The notes beneath the pieces were generated by a model. The model searched no databases. It saw nothing but the letters and a program-made list of their open reading frames with translations, and had not been told where the DNA came from. From Streptomonospora nanhaiensis (lineage in GTDB: Bacteria > Actinomycetota > Actinomycetes > Streptosporangiales > Streptosporangiaceae), in assembly GCF_026642255.1 (NCBI RefSeq), contig NZ_CP113264.1, positions 1,550,001 through 1,614,000 of the forward strand: a stretch of 64,000 bases of DNA, written 5' to 3'. Of this stretch, positions 7,576 through 16,263 are shown piece after piece (position 1 is the first letter of the stretch; every line of letters starts with the position of its first letter). The position numbers and the translations under genes were made by a program.

Positions 7576-8928
7576 GTGAGCGGCGTGAGCGCCGAGCAGC
7601 GCTACGCCGAGGTGACCGCCGAGATCCTCTCCCGCGCACCCGAGTCCGACATCGATCCCCGCCTGGACCGCGTCCGCACCCTGCTGGATCTGCTGGGTGA
7701 CCCCCATCGCAACTTCCGGGTCATCCACGTCACGGGGACGAACGGCAAGACGTCCACCGCGCGCATGATCGACGCGCTCATGCGCGCCAGGGGCCTGCGC
7801 GTGGGCCGCTACACCAGCCCGCACCTGCGCACCGTGCGCGAGCGCATCGTCGTCGACGGGGAGCCCGTCTCCCAGGAGCGGTTCGTCGAGACCTACGACG
7901 ACATCCGCCCCTACATCGACATGGCCGACGAGATGAACGACGCGCCCCTGTCGTTCTTCGAGATCCTCACCGTGATGGCCTACGCGGCCTTCGCGGACAG
8001 CCCCGTGGACGTCGCCGTGGTCGAGGTGGGCATGGGCGGCCGCTGGGACGCCACCAACGTCGTCGACGGCGACGTGGCCGTGGTGACCCCGATCGGCATC
8101 GACCACACCGACTACCTGCCCGACACCCTGCACGGCATCGCCGAGGAGAAGTCCGGCATCATCAAGCCCGGCTCCGTGGCGGTCCTGGCCCAGCAGCCGG
8201 TGTCCGCGGCGGAGGTCCTCCTCCGCAACGCCGCCGAGGTGGGGGCCCAGGTGGCCCGCGAGGGGCTGGAGTTCGGCGTCACCTCCCGCGAGGTGGCCGT
8301 CGGCGGCCAGCAGCTCGCCCTCAAGGGCCTCACCCGGGACTACGAGGACCTGTTCCTCCCCCTGTTCGGCGCCCACCAGGCGGGGAACGCGGCCGTGGCC
8401 GTCGCCGCCGTGGAGGCGTTCGCGTCCGCGGGGGAGGACGCCGAGGGGCTCGACCCGGCGATGGTCGCCGAGGCCCTGGCCGGAGTGGACTCCCCGGGGC
8501 GCATGGAGGTCGTGCGCACCAGCCCGACCGTCATCGCCGACGCGGCGCACAACCCCGCCGGGATGACCGCCACCGCGGCCGCGGTGGGGGAGGCCTTCAG
8601 CTTCTCCCGCCTGGTGGGCGTCGTCGCGATCATGGCCGACAAGGACGTCGAGGGGATCCTCGACCCCCTCGAACCACTGCTTGACGAGATCGTCGTCACC
8701 CGTAACTCCTCACCGCGTTCCCTCGGACCGGAGCAGTTGGGCCACCTCGCCCGACAGGTCTTCGGGGACGACCGTGTGCACGTGGTTCCCCGACTCGACG
8801 ACGCCATCGACCGGGCCGTCGGCCTGGCCGAGGAGGGCGGAGAGCTCGGCGGTACCGGTGTGCTGGTCACCGGGTCGGTCGTCACCGCGGGTGACACCGT
8901 CCACCTGCTGCGCGGTTCCGGCGAGTGA
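7576..8928 (+). CDS. folC: Bifunctional folylpolyglutamate synthase / dihydrofolate synthase
   Basis: FolC adds glutamate to dihydropteroate and then to reduced folates in the cytoplasm, using ATP. The protein has 450 residues, the usual length. The P-loop GTNGKTS is at residues 54-60; also present are the signature YTSPHLRTVRERI, the metal-binding GMGGRWDATN, TPIGIDHTDYLP, the EEKSGIIKPG segment with the usual lysine, and a C-terminal ligase domain with ADAAHNPAGM. GTG 7576 is the first start; GTG 7585 is an alternative, and no clear ribosome-binding site is visible, so the mRNA may be leaderless. Downstream the DUF4233 gene follows after 34 bp, probably in the same operon. Confidence 0.95.
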   Translation: MSGVSAEQRYAEVTAEILSRAPESDIDPRLDRVRTLLDLLGDPHRNFRVIHVTGTNGKTSTARMIDALMRARGLRVGRYTSPHLRTVRERIVVDGEPVSQERFVETYDDIRPYIDMADEMNDAPLSFFEILTVMAYAAFADSPVDVAVVEVGMGGRWDATNVVDGDVAVVTPIGIDHTDYLPDTLHGIAEEKSGIIKPGSVAVLAQQPVSAAEVLLRNAAEVGAQVAREGLEFGVTSREVAVGGQQLALKGLTRDYEDLFLPLFGAHQAGNAAVAVAAVEAFASAGEDAEGLDPAMVAEALAGVDSPGRMEVVRTSPTVIADAAHNPAGMTATAAAVGEAFSFSRLVGVVAIMADKDVEGILDPLEPLLDEIVVTRNSSPRSLGPEQLGHLARQVFGDDRVHVVPRLDDAIDRAVGLAEEGGELGGTGVLVTGSVVTAGDTVHLLRGSGE

Positions 8929-8962
8929 CGGGCGGGGCGACACACTACGAAGGGAACCCGCT

Positions 8963-9370
8963 GTGCGCGTAGTCTGCGCCGTCGTCCTGCTGTTCGAGGC
9001 CATCGTGATCGGCCTCTTCATCCCCGTCGCCATCTCCCTGGAGGGGATGGAGCCGGCCACAGCCGCGAGCCTGTGGGGCGGCATGGCCGCCGTCGCCCTG
9101 GTGCTCTCCGGCCTCCAGAAGCGCACCTGGGCGCACTACGCCGCCTGGGCGCTGCAGGCCGCGTTCCTGTTCACCTCCTTCCTGGTGTCCGGGGCGATGC
9201 TCATCGCGGTCGTGTTCGTGTCCCTGTGGGTGACCGGAGTGGTCATGGGCCGCCGCACCGACGAGATGAAGGCCGCGCACGCGGCCCGCGCCGAGGCCGA
9301 GGCGGCCGCCTCCGGGGACGGGGGCGGGGAGGGTTCGGCGACCACCGCGTCGCCGCGGCAAACGCGATAG
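8963..9370 (+). CDS. DUF4233 family membrane protein
   Basis: A 135-residue integral membrane protein with about four hydrophobic segments: VVCAVVLLFEAIVIGLFIPV, the LWGGMAAVALVLSGL region, the WALQAAFLFTSFLVSGAMLI region and the VFVSLWVTGVVMG region. A charged tail rich in Ala, Glu and Gly faces the cytoplasm. GTG 8963 follows AAGGGA at 8950-8955. DUF4233 proteins sit between folC and ndk in many actinobacteria, as here, but no function is known. It is 34 bp after folC, so it is likely cotranscribed. Confidence 0.85.
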   Translation: MRVVCAVVLLFEAIVIGLFIPVAISLEGMEPATAASLWGGMAAVALVLSGLQKRTWAHYAAWALQAAFLFTSFLVSGAMLIAVVFVSLWVTGVVMGRRTDEMKAAHAARAEAEAAASGDGGGEGSATTASPRQTR

Positions 9371-9529
9371 TGTGACGCACGTCCGGACAGGCGGCCGGTC
9401 CCCTCGGGAGGGTTCTCCCCCTTCGCGGCCCCGCTTCCGTGACCCACCACCCGAACCTCCGCGTGCGGCCTACGCCGTGGGCGATCGCCCACGCGCCACG
9501 CGGAGTCCCAGTGAGGAGTTGACACGCAC

Positions 9530-9934
9530 GTGGAGCGCACTCTCGTTCTCATCAAGCCGGACGGCGTCCGCCGCAGCATCGTCGGCGAGGTCATCTCGCG
9601 CATCGAGCGCAAGGGCCTGAAGCTCGCCGCGATGGAGCTGCGCACGCTCGACGCCGAGACCGCCCGGACGCACTACGAGGAGCACGCGGAGCGCCCGTTC
9701 TTCGGCTCCCTCGTGGAGTTCATCACCGGCGGTCCCCTGGTCGCCCTGGTGGTCGAGGGCGAGCGCGCCGTGGAGGCCTTCCGGGCCCTGGCCGGCGCCA
9801 CCGACCCGGTGACCGCCGCGCCCGGCACCGTCCGCGGCGACTTCGCGCTGGAGGTCCAGCAGAACATCGTGCACGGTTCGGACTCCACCTACTCGGCGGA
9901 GCGCGAGATCAAGCTGTTCTTCCCCGACCTGTAG
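9530..9934 (+). CDS. ndk: Nucleoside diphosphate kinase
   Basis: Transfers the gamma phosphate from ATP to nucleoside diphosphates through a phospho-histidine intermediate, balancing NTP and dNTP pools. The length of 134 residues is standard. It begins [14 protein letters not shown] (the conserved LIKPDG), has [13 protein letters not shown], and the active-site NIVHGSDS with His115. GTG 9530 is preceded by GAGGAG at 9513-9518. It is separated from the DUF4233 gene by 159 bp that show no other gene, and a hairpin follows. Confidence 0.97.
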   Translation: MERTLVLIKPDGVRRSIVGEVISRIERKGLKLAAMELRTLDAETARTHYEEHAERPFFGSLVEFITGGPLVALVVEGERAVEAFRALAGATDPVTAAPGTVRGDFALEVQQNIVHGSDSTYSAEREIKLFFPDL

Positions 9935-9943
9935 GGGCCGGGC

Positions 9944-9976
9944 GGCCGCGGACCCTACGGCATGGGGTCCGCGGCC
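9944..9976 (+). terminator. Terminator after ndk
   Basis: A perfect 12-bp stem (9944-9955 with 9965-9976), 9-nt loop, 9 bp after the stop codon. Confidence 0.75.
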
Positions 9977-10033
9977 CGGTAGTCGACTTCTCATGGTTCG
10001 TCCGGTGACGAGGCATCAATTCGGTGTGTTTGC

Positions 10034-10059
10034 GTAACGGAGTAAGTGCTGACCGTTAC
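10034..10059 (+). promoter_or_regulatory. Inverted repeat upstream of mreB
   Basis: GTAACGG (10034-10040) and CCGTTAC (10053-10059) are perfect 7-bp arms with a 12-nt spacer, about 90 bp before mreB, in the region that must carry the promoter of the elongation operon. It is a candidate regulator-binding site; no clear sigma-factor boxes can be assigned. Confidence 0.35.
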
Positions 10060-10151
10060 GATGCGGGGGACTGAATACCTATCGTGCCGGAACGACTACG
10101 TATGGTCGCCCCGTGCAACCACGTCCGACACGGCGCCTCTGAGGACGTTAC

Positions 10152-11186
10152 ATGCCGAACAACCTTGCTTTTCTCGGCCGGGACATGGCCGTCGACCTGG
10201 GAACCGCCAACACGCTCGTGTACGTGCGCGGACGCGGCATCGTTCTGAACGAACCATCGGTGGTCGCACTCAACACGTCCACGGGAAAGATCGTCGCGGT
10301 CGGCATCGAGGCCAAGCAGATGATCGGCCGAACGCCGAACAACATCACCGCCATCCGCCCCCTCAAGGACGGCGTCATCGCCGACTTCGAGATCACCGAG
10401 CGGATGCTGCGCTACTTCATCCAGAAGATCCACCGGCGACGCCACTTCGCGAAACCGCGCATCATCGTCGCGGTCCCCAGCGGCATCACCTCGGTCGAGC
10501 ACCGCGCCGTCAAGGAGGCGGGCTACCAGGCGGGCGCCCGCAGGGTCTACATCATCGAGGAGCCCATGGCCGCCGCCATCGGCGCCGGGCTCCCCGTGCA
10601 CGAGCCCACCGGCAACATGGTCGTGGACATCGGCGGCGGCACCACCGAGGTGGCCGTCATCTCCATGGGCGGCATCGTCACCTCGCAGTCCATCCGCGTC
10701 GGCGGGGACGAGCTGGACCAGGCGATCATGACCTTCGTCAAGAAGGAGTACTCCCTGATGATCGGGGAGCGCACCGCCGAGGAGCTCAAGATCGCCATCG
10801 GCTCCGCCTACCCGACCGGACCCGAGGAGCTCCACGCCGAGGTGCGCGGACGCGACCTCGTCAGCGGGCTCCCCAAGACCGTCGTGCTCTCCGAGGGCGA
10901 CGTCCGCCAGGCCATCGAGGAACCCGTCACCGCCATCGTCGACGCGGTCCGCACCAGCCTCGACAAGTGCCCCCCGGAGCTGTCCGGCGACATCATGGAC
11001 CGGGGCGTGGCCGTGACCGGGGGCGGAGCACTGCTGCGCGGCCTGGACGACCGGCTCCTGCACGAGACGGGCATGCCCATCCACGTCGCCGAGAACGCGC
11101 TCGACTCCGTCGCGGTCGGATCCGGCACCTGCGTCGAGAACTACGAGAGGCTGCACCAGGTCCTCGTCCCGGAACGGCGGCGATGA
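10152..11186 (+). CDS. mreB: Rod shape-determining protein MreB
   Basis: A bacterial actin homologue that polymerises under the membrane and positions cell-wall synthesis. It has 344 residues, the usual size. The first phosphate-binding loop [14 protein letters not shown] is at residues 12-25, the second is [15 protein letters not shown], and the adenosine motif [18 protein letters not shown] lies near the C-terminus. ATG 10152 matches the typical MreB N-terminus. It is the first gene of a five-gene elongation cluster: mreC follows after 1 bp. Confidence 0.98.
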   Translation: MPNNLAFLGRDMAVDLGTANTLVYVRGRGIVLNEPSVVALNTSTGKIVAVGIEAKQMIGRTPNNITAIRPLKDGVIADFEITERMLRYFIQKIHRRRHFAKPRIIVAVPSGITSVEHRAVKEAGYQAGARRVYIIEEPMAAAIGAGLPVHEPTGNMVVDIGGGTTEVAVISMGGIVTSQSIRVGGDELDQAIMTFVKKEYSLMIGERTAEELKIAIGSAYPTGPEELHAEVRGRDLVSGLPKTVVLSEGDVRQAIEEPVTAIVDAVRTSLDKCPPELSGDIMDRGVAVTGGGALLRGLDDRLLHETGMPIHVAENALDSVAVGSGTCVENYERLHQVLVPERRR

Positions 11187-11187
11187 C

Positions 11188-12108
11188 ATGCTCCGCGACT
11201 CACCGAGATCCCGGCTGGTCCTCGCCCTGCTGGTCGCGGCGGCCGTGGTCCTGCTCGTCCTGGACGCCCGGCCCGGCGCCGATCCCGTGACCTCCGTGGC
11301 CCGGGCGGGAGGCGAACTCGTGTTCGCCCCCGCCGCGGCCGGGGTCGGCTGGGCCGCCGCGCCCGCGGTCACCCTCTACGACGGCCTGCGCGAGGGGCCC
11401 CGGGCCGCCGCGCGCGTCGCCGAGCTGGAGGAGGCCAACGCCGCGCTGGAGGCCGAACTCCAGGCCGCCCGCATCGACCGCAACCGGTCCGACCAGCTCG
11501 ACGACCTCCTGCACCTGTCCGGCCTCGGCGCCTACGAGGTGGTCCCCGCCCAGGCGGTCACCCGGTCCACCGCACGCGGTTACGCGCACACGGTCACCAT
11601 CGACACCGGCACGGAGTCCGGTGTCCGCCCGGACATGACCGTCGTCAACGGATCCGGCCTGGTGGGGCGCGTGGTCGAGGCCGGCCCCCGCACCGCCACC
11701 GTCATGCTCGCCACCGACGTCAAGTCGGCGGTCGGGGCCCGCCTGGAATCCACCCGCAAGATCGGCGTGGTCAACGGCGGCTCCGTCCCGGGCGGACCCG
11801 AGGCCGACCTCACCCTGGAGCTGTTCGACATGGAGGCGCCGGTGGAGGCCGGCGACCGGATCGTGACGCTCGGATCCCACGAGGGCGCGCCCTTCGTCCC
11901 CGGAGTGCCCATCGGCACCGTCGACGAGGTGCAGGTCGCGCCGGGAGCGCTCAGCCGTATCGCCCGCCTCACCCCGGCCGTGGACTTCGCGTCCCTGGAC
12001 GTGGTGGGCGTCGTCGTGGCGGGTCCCGACGACGACCCGCGGGACTCGGTGCTGCCGCCCAAGCCGAAGAAGCCCGAGAAGTCCGAGAAGCCCGAGGGAG
12101 AGCAGTGA
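11188..12108 (+). CDS. mreC: Rod shape-determining protein MreC
   Basis: A bitopic membrane scaffold that links MreB to PBP2 and RodA outside the cell. It has 306 residues: a short cytoplasmic start, one membrane segment (LVLALLVAAAVVLLVLDA), a coiled coil (RVAELEEANAALEAELQAAR, about residues 77-96), then the periplasmic-side beta domains with VVNGSGLVGRVVEAGPRTAT. The C-terminal tail is unusually rich in Pro, Lys and Glu (PPKPKKPEKSEKPEGEQ). It starts 1 bp after mreB and its stop overlaps the mreD start, so the genes are translationally coupled. Confidence 0.95.
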   Translation: MLRDSPRSRLVLALLVAAAVVLLVLDARPGADPVTSVARAGGELVFAPAAAGVGWAAAPAVTLYDGLREGPRAAARVAELEEANAALEAELQAARIDRNRSDQLDDLLHLSGLGAYEVVPAQAVTRSTARGYAHTVTIDTGTESGVRPDMTVVNGSGLVGRVVEAGPRTATVMLATDVKSAVGARLESTRKIGVVNGGSVPGGPEADLTLELFDMEAPVEAGDRIVTLGSHEGAPFVPGVPIGTVDEVQVAPGALSRIARLTPAVDFASLDVVGVVVAGPDDDPRDSVLPPKPKKPEKSEKPEGEQ

Positions 12109-12668
12109 TGAGGTCCGCAGCGACCCTGGTCATGGTGGCCGCCGCCGTCCTCGCCCAGGCCACGATCGTCAACCGGCTCCCGTTCGCGTGGGGCCCCGGC
12201 CCCGATCTGGTGGTCGCGGCCGTCGTCGCGGTCGCCCTGACCACCAGCCCGGCCGCCGCGGCCGCGTGCGGTTTCGGTGCGGGCCTGGCCATGGACCTGC
12301 TGCCGCCCGCCGAGCACGCCGTCGGCCGCTACGCCCTCGTGCTGTGCCTGGCCGCCTACCTCGTCGCCCTGCTGCGCCGCAACACCGGGGCCCCGGGCGC
12401 GGTGGGTTCGCGCACCTCCGGCTGGGCGGCCGTCGGCGCCACCGCCGCCACCGCGCTGGGGGTGGGGGCCGGGTACGCGGCCGTCGGCCTCCTCATGGGC
12501 GACCAGCACATGACCCCGGCGGCCGTCGGGACCGGCGTCGGGGTGGGCGCGGCCCTCACGGTGCTCGTCGCACCGCTGGTCACCCTCCCCGTCCTGTGGG
12601 TGCGCGAGACACTCGCGGACAGCGAGTTCGCCACCGTCCAGGGCCCCATGGCCCCGGGAGGGTGGTGA
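12108..12668 (+). CDS. mreD: Rod shape-determining protein MreD
   Basis: A 186-residue integral membrane protein of the elongation complex with about five hydrophobic segments, including AATLVMVAAAVLAQATIVN and YALVLCLAAYLVALL. MreD sequences are poorly conserved; the assignment rests on size, topology and position between mreC and the PBP2 gene. ATG 12108 overlaps the mreC stop (TGATG); GTG 12105 is an alternative. Confidence 0.9.
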   Translation: MRSAATLVMVAAAVLAQATIVNRLPFAWGPGPDLVVAAVVAVALTTSPAAAAACGFGAGLAMDLLPPAEHAVGRYALVLCLAAYLVALLRRNTGAPGAVGSRTSGWAAVGATAATALGVGAGYAAVGLLMGDQHMTPAAVGTGVGVGAALTVLVAPLVTLPVLWVRETLADSEFATVQGPMAPGGW

Positions 12669-12671
12669 GCC

Positions 12672-14807
12672 GTGCGCAAGCCGCCGTTCGACCCGACGCT
12701 CCCGGGGCCCAGGCTCGGCCGTGCCGGTCTGATCACCGCCCAGGTCCTGGTCCTGGTCCTGTTCGCCGTGCTGACCGCGCGCCTGTGGTACCTCCAGGTG
12801 CCCATGTCCGACCACTACCGCGACCTCGCGGTGGCCAACCACCACCAGCAGCTGATCGTCCCCGCGACGCGGGGACAGATCCTCGACGCCACCGGTAGGC
12901 CCCTGGTCAACAACCGGACCGAGCTGGTGGTCTCGGCCGACTACCACGAGCTCATGGGCATGGAGGACTCCGGCGAGAAGGTCCTGACCGACCTGTCCGA
13001 GGTCCTCGACGTCCCGGTGCGCGAGCTCCATCAGCGCATGCGCCTGTGCGGACCCGAGGTTGAGCGCCCCTGCTGGCCGGGCTCGCCCTACCAGCCGGTC
13101 ACGCTCGCCGAGGACGTGGAGCCCTCGATCGCCCTCCAGATCATGGAGAGCGCCGACGACTTCCCCGGTGTCACCGCCCAGGCGCACGCCGTCCGCGAGT
13201 ACCCCTACGGCGCGCACGCCGGACAGATCCTCGGCTACCTGCAGCCCGTCACCCAGGAGGAACTGGACGCCCGGGAGGAGCTGCGGACGCAGTTCACCGG
13301 TATCGACCAGGTGGGACGCGACGGCCTGGAAGCGGTCTACGACGCCGAGCTGCGGGGGACCGCGGGCCTGCGGACACTGGGGGTGAACAACCACGGCGAG
13401 GTGATGGACGTGATCTCCGACCGCCTGCCCGTGGCCGGCTCGCACCTGGTCACCCACCTCGACGTCGGCGTGCAGAAGATCGCCGAGGAGGCTCTGAAGG
13501 AGGGGATGGAGGCCGCCCGGCCCAGGTACAGGGCGGACTCCGGCGCCGCGATCGTCATGGACGTGCGCAACGGCGGCATCGTCGCGATGGCCAGCCTCCC
13601 GACCTACGACCCCGGCGTCTGGCAGGGCGGCATCGACCAGGAGACCTTCGACGAGATGCTCAGCGAGGAGGCGGGCGAGCCCATGCTCTCCCGTGCCGTG
13701 CAGGGCCAGTACCCGCCAGGGTCCACGTTCAAGATCTCGTCCCTGTCGGCCGCGGTGGAGAACGGCTTCTCGCTGCGCAGCACCTACGCCTGCCCCGGCT
13801 CGGTCAACATCGCCGGCCAGAACTACCAGAACTACGCGGGCGGCGGCCACGGGGCGCTGTCGCTGCACCAGGCCATCGTTGTCTCCTGCAACACCATCTT
13901 CTACAACTTCGGCTACCAGCTGTGGCTCAAGGACGGCGGGCTCAGGCCCGAGGGCGAGCCGACCGAGGCCATGGCCACCATGGCGCGGGGCTACGGCTTC
14001 GGGGCGCCGACCGGCATCGACCTGCCGTACGAGACCGGCGGCCGCATCCCCGACCGCGAGTGGAAGCGCACCTTCTGGGCGCAGACCCGGGAGAACAACT
14101 GCTACCGGGGCGAGCACGGATACCCGGAGGTCGCCGAGACCAACCCGTCGCACGCCTCCTACCTCAAGCGCCTCGCCCACGAGCAGTGCGTGGAGGGCTT
14201 CGAGTGGCGTGCGGGCGAGGCGGTGAACTTCGCGATCGGCCAGGGCGACGTCCTGGTCAGCCCGTTGCAGCTGACCCGGGCCTACGCCGCCATCGCGAAC
14301 GGGGGCACGCTGTACGAGCCCCGCGTGGCCAAGGCGCTGGTCGCCGCGGACGGCAGCTCCGTCGAGGAGATCGAACCGGTCGTGGCCGGGCGGGTCCCCG
14401 TCAAGGACGAGACGATCGAGTACCTCCAGAAGGCGCTCACCGAGGTCACCAAGTCCGGTACCGGCCGCGGAGCCTTCGCGGAGTTCCCGCAGGACGACGT
14501 GTCCATCGCGGGCAAGACCGGCAGCGCCGACGCGCAGGAGCGCCAGGTGTCGTCCTGGTTCGCCTCCTACGCGCCGGCCGACGACCCGCAGTTCGCGGTG
14601 GTCGTCTTCGTCTCCCAGGGCGGAACGGGCGGTGAGACGTCCGCGCCCATCGCCCGCAAGATCTACGAGGGCATCTACGGGTTCTCCGGGAAGAAGGACA
14701 AGGACGACGACTCCGGCGGCGGCGAGCCCGCGCTCCCGGGCGGCAAGCCCTACTCGGAGCTGCCCGTGGTGCGTTCCGACGGTTCCATCGAAGTGTTGGA
14801 TCGGTAG
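12672..14807 (+). CDS. mrdA: Penicillin-binding protein 2 (elongation transpeptidase)
   Basis: A class B PBP that cross-links peptidoglycan during lateral growth, partnered by RodA. It has 711 residues: an N-terminal membrane anchor (LITAQVLVLVLFAVLTARLW), a dimerisation domain with ATRGQILDATGRPLVNN, and the transpeptidase domain. The catalytic motifs are SxxK at Ser351 (GSTFK), SxN at Ser405 (SCN) and KTG at Lys615 (KTGSAD). The C-terminus has a short charged Lys/Asp and Gly tail. GTG 12672 begins 3 bp after mreD. An insertion with two cysteines (NCYRGEHGY...HEQCVEGFEW) lies between the SxN and KTG motifs. Confidence 0.97.
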   Translation: MRKPPFDPTLPGPRLGRAGLITAQVLVLVLFAVLTARLWYLQVPMSDHYRDLAVANHHQQLIVPATRGQILDATGRPLVNNRTELVVSADYHELMGMEDSGEKVLTDLSEVLDVPVRELHQRMRLCGPEVERPCWPGSPYQPVTLAEDVEPSIALQIMESADDFPGVTAQAHAVREYPYGAHAGQILGYLQPVTQEELDAREELRTQFTGIDQVGRDGLEAVYDAELRGTAGLRTLGVNNHGEVMDVISDRLPVAGSHLVTHLDVGVQKIAEEALKEGMEAARPRYRADSGAAIVMDVRNGGIVAMASLPTYDPGVWQGGIDQETFDEMLSEEAGEPMLSRAVQGQYPPGSTFKISSLSAAVENGFSLRSTYACPGSVNIAGQNYQNYAGGGHGALSLHQAIVVSCNTIFYNFGYQLWLKDGGLRPEGEPTEAMATMARGYGFGAPTGIDLPYETGGRIPDREWKRTFWAQTRENNCYRGEHGYPEVAETNPSHASYLKRLAHEQCVEGFEWRAGEAVNFAIGQGDVLVSPLQLTRAYAAIANGGTLYEPRVAKALVAADGSSVEEIEPVVAGRVPVKDETIEYLQKALTEVTKSGTGRGAFAEFPQDDVSIAGKTGSADAQERQVSSWFASYAPADDPQFAVVVFVSQGGTGGETSAPIARKIYEGIYGFSGKKDKDDDSGGGEPALPGGKPYSELPVVRSDGSIEVLDR

Positions 14808-14810
14808 GCC

Positions 14811-15995
14811 ATGAGCACACACACGGGCGCGCCGCTGTCGGGCCGCCGGACCGGCTTCGGCTCCGGCGCCGTCATGGCGGCCGGGGCGGCGCGCCGCCTG
14901 GACTGGGTCCTGATCGTCTCGGTGGCGGTGCTCTGCGCCATCGGCTCACTGCTGGTGTGGTCGGCGACCCTGCCCGGCGACGGCGGGGACCCGATGGACT
15001 CCACCGGCCACCTCCGCCGCCACCTGGCCCACCTGGCGGTGGCGTGGGTGGCGTGCCTGGTCGTCGCCTCGGTGGACTTCCGGACCGTGCGGGCGTACGC
15101 GCCCATCGTCTACGTGGCCACGGCGGTCGCCCTGGTCCTGGTGCTCACCCCGCTGGGTGCGGTGATCAACGGGTCGCGCGGGTGGATCGTGGTCGGGGCG
15201 TTCCAGTTCCAGCCGAGCGAGCTGGCCAAGGTCGGGCTCGTCCTGGTCCTGGCCACGCTCCTGGGCGAGCCGCGCGACGGCGAGAGCAGGCCGATGACCA
15301 GGGACGTCCTGTTCTGCCTGCTGGTCCTGGCGGTGCCGCTGGCCCTGGTGATGCTCCAGCCCGACCTGGGCACGACGCTGGTCCTCGGGGCGATCTTCCT
15401 GGGGATGCTCACGCTCTCGGGCGCGCCGTTCGTCTGGGTGGCCGGCATGCTCGCGTGCGGCGTCGCCGCGGTGTTCTGCGTGTTCTGGTTCGACCTCCTG
15501 GAGCCCTACCAGCTGGACCGCCTCGCCACCCTGGTGGACCCGTCCGCGGACCCGCAGGGCGCCGGGTACAACTCCAACCAGGCGCTCATCGCGGTGGGCT
15601 CGGGCGGGTTCAACGGGACCGGGCTGTTCCAGGGGGAGCAGACGCACGGCAGGTTCGTGCCGGAGCAGCACACGGACTTCATCTTCACGGTCGCCGGGGA
15701 GGAGCTGGGGTTCGCGGGGGCGGCCCTGGTCATCGCGCTGTTCGCCGTGGTCCTCTGGCGGATCCTGCGGATCGCCCTGGGATGCGACCAGCCCTACCCC
15801 CGCCTGCTGTGCGTGGGGGTGGCGGCGTGGTTCGGCTTCCAGACCTTCATCAACATCGGCATGGGGCTGGGGGTCATGCCCGTGACCGGCCTGCCGCTGC
15901 CGTTCGTGTCCTACGGCGGCACCGCGATCATGGCGAACATGCTGGGGCTGGGCCTGGTGCTGGGGATCAACTCCCGGGACCGGGGGTTCGAGTAG
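14811..15995 (+). CDS. rodA: Peptidoglycan glycosyltransferase RodA (SEDS family)
   Basis: A multi-pass SEDS polymerase that builds glycan strands from lipid II in the elongation complex. It has 394 residues with about ten membrane segments. Family marks include GSRGWIVVGAFQFQPSELAK, LQPDLGTTLV, the extracellular loop GTGLFQGEQTHGRFVPEQHT with FIFTVAGEELGF, and the C-terminal GLPLPFVSYGGTAIMANM. It begins 3 bp after the PBP2 gene and ends the operon; a strong hairpin follows. Confidence 0.97.
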   Translation: MSTHTGAPLSGRRTGFGSGAVMAAGAARRLDWVLIVSVAVLCAIGSLLVWSATLPGDGGDPMDSTGHLRRHLAHLAVAWVACLVVASVDFRTVRAYAPIVYVATAVALVLVLTPLGAVINGSRGWIVVGAFQFQPSELAKVGLVLVLATLLGEPRDGESRPMTRDVLFCLLVLAVPLALVMLQPDLGTTLVLGAIFLGMLTLSGAPFVWVAGMLACGVAAVFCVFWFDLLEPYQLDRLATLVDPSADPQGAGYNSNQALIAVGSGGFNGTGLFQGEQTHGRFVPEQHTDFIFTVAGEELGFAGAALVIALFAVVLWRILRIALGCDQPYPRLLCVGVAAWFGFQTFINIGMGLGVMPVTGLPLPFVSYGGTAIMANMLGLGLVLGINSRDRGFE

Positions 15996-16015
15996 CGGTC
16001 GTGCGGCCCGCGACC

Positions 16016-16049
16016 GGGGCCCGGGGAGGGGCCGCCCTCCCCGGGCCCC
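16016..16049 (+). terminator. Terminator of the mre-rodA operon
   Basis: A perfect 15-bp stem (16016-16030 with 16035-16049), 4-nt loop, 20 bp after rodA. Confidence 0.8.
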
Positions 16050-16263
16050 GCCCGTCCCGGCCGGCGGCGCACCCCGCGGGCGTCCCGGCGGGCCCCTCGG
16101 GGAACGCCGACCGGCCCTGTGGACGGCCCGGGCCGGAGCCCTCCGGGCCGGTAGCCTGGGAACCTCCGGGCGGTCGCGCTCCAGCGGCTCCGCCGCCCGC
16201 TCCCGCCCCGGCGGGGGACAACACGCGTTCTGACACGATGTCCGCCGAACGAAGGCCCGCACC

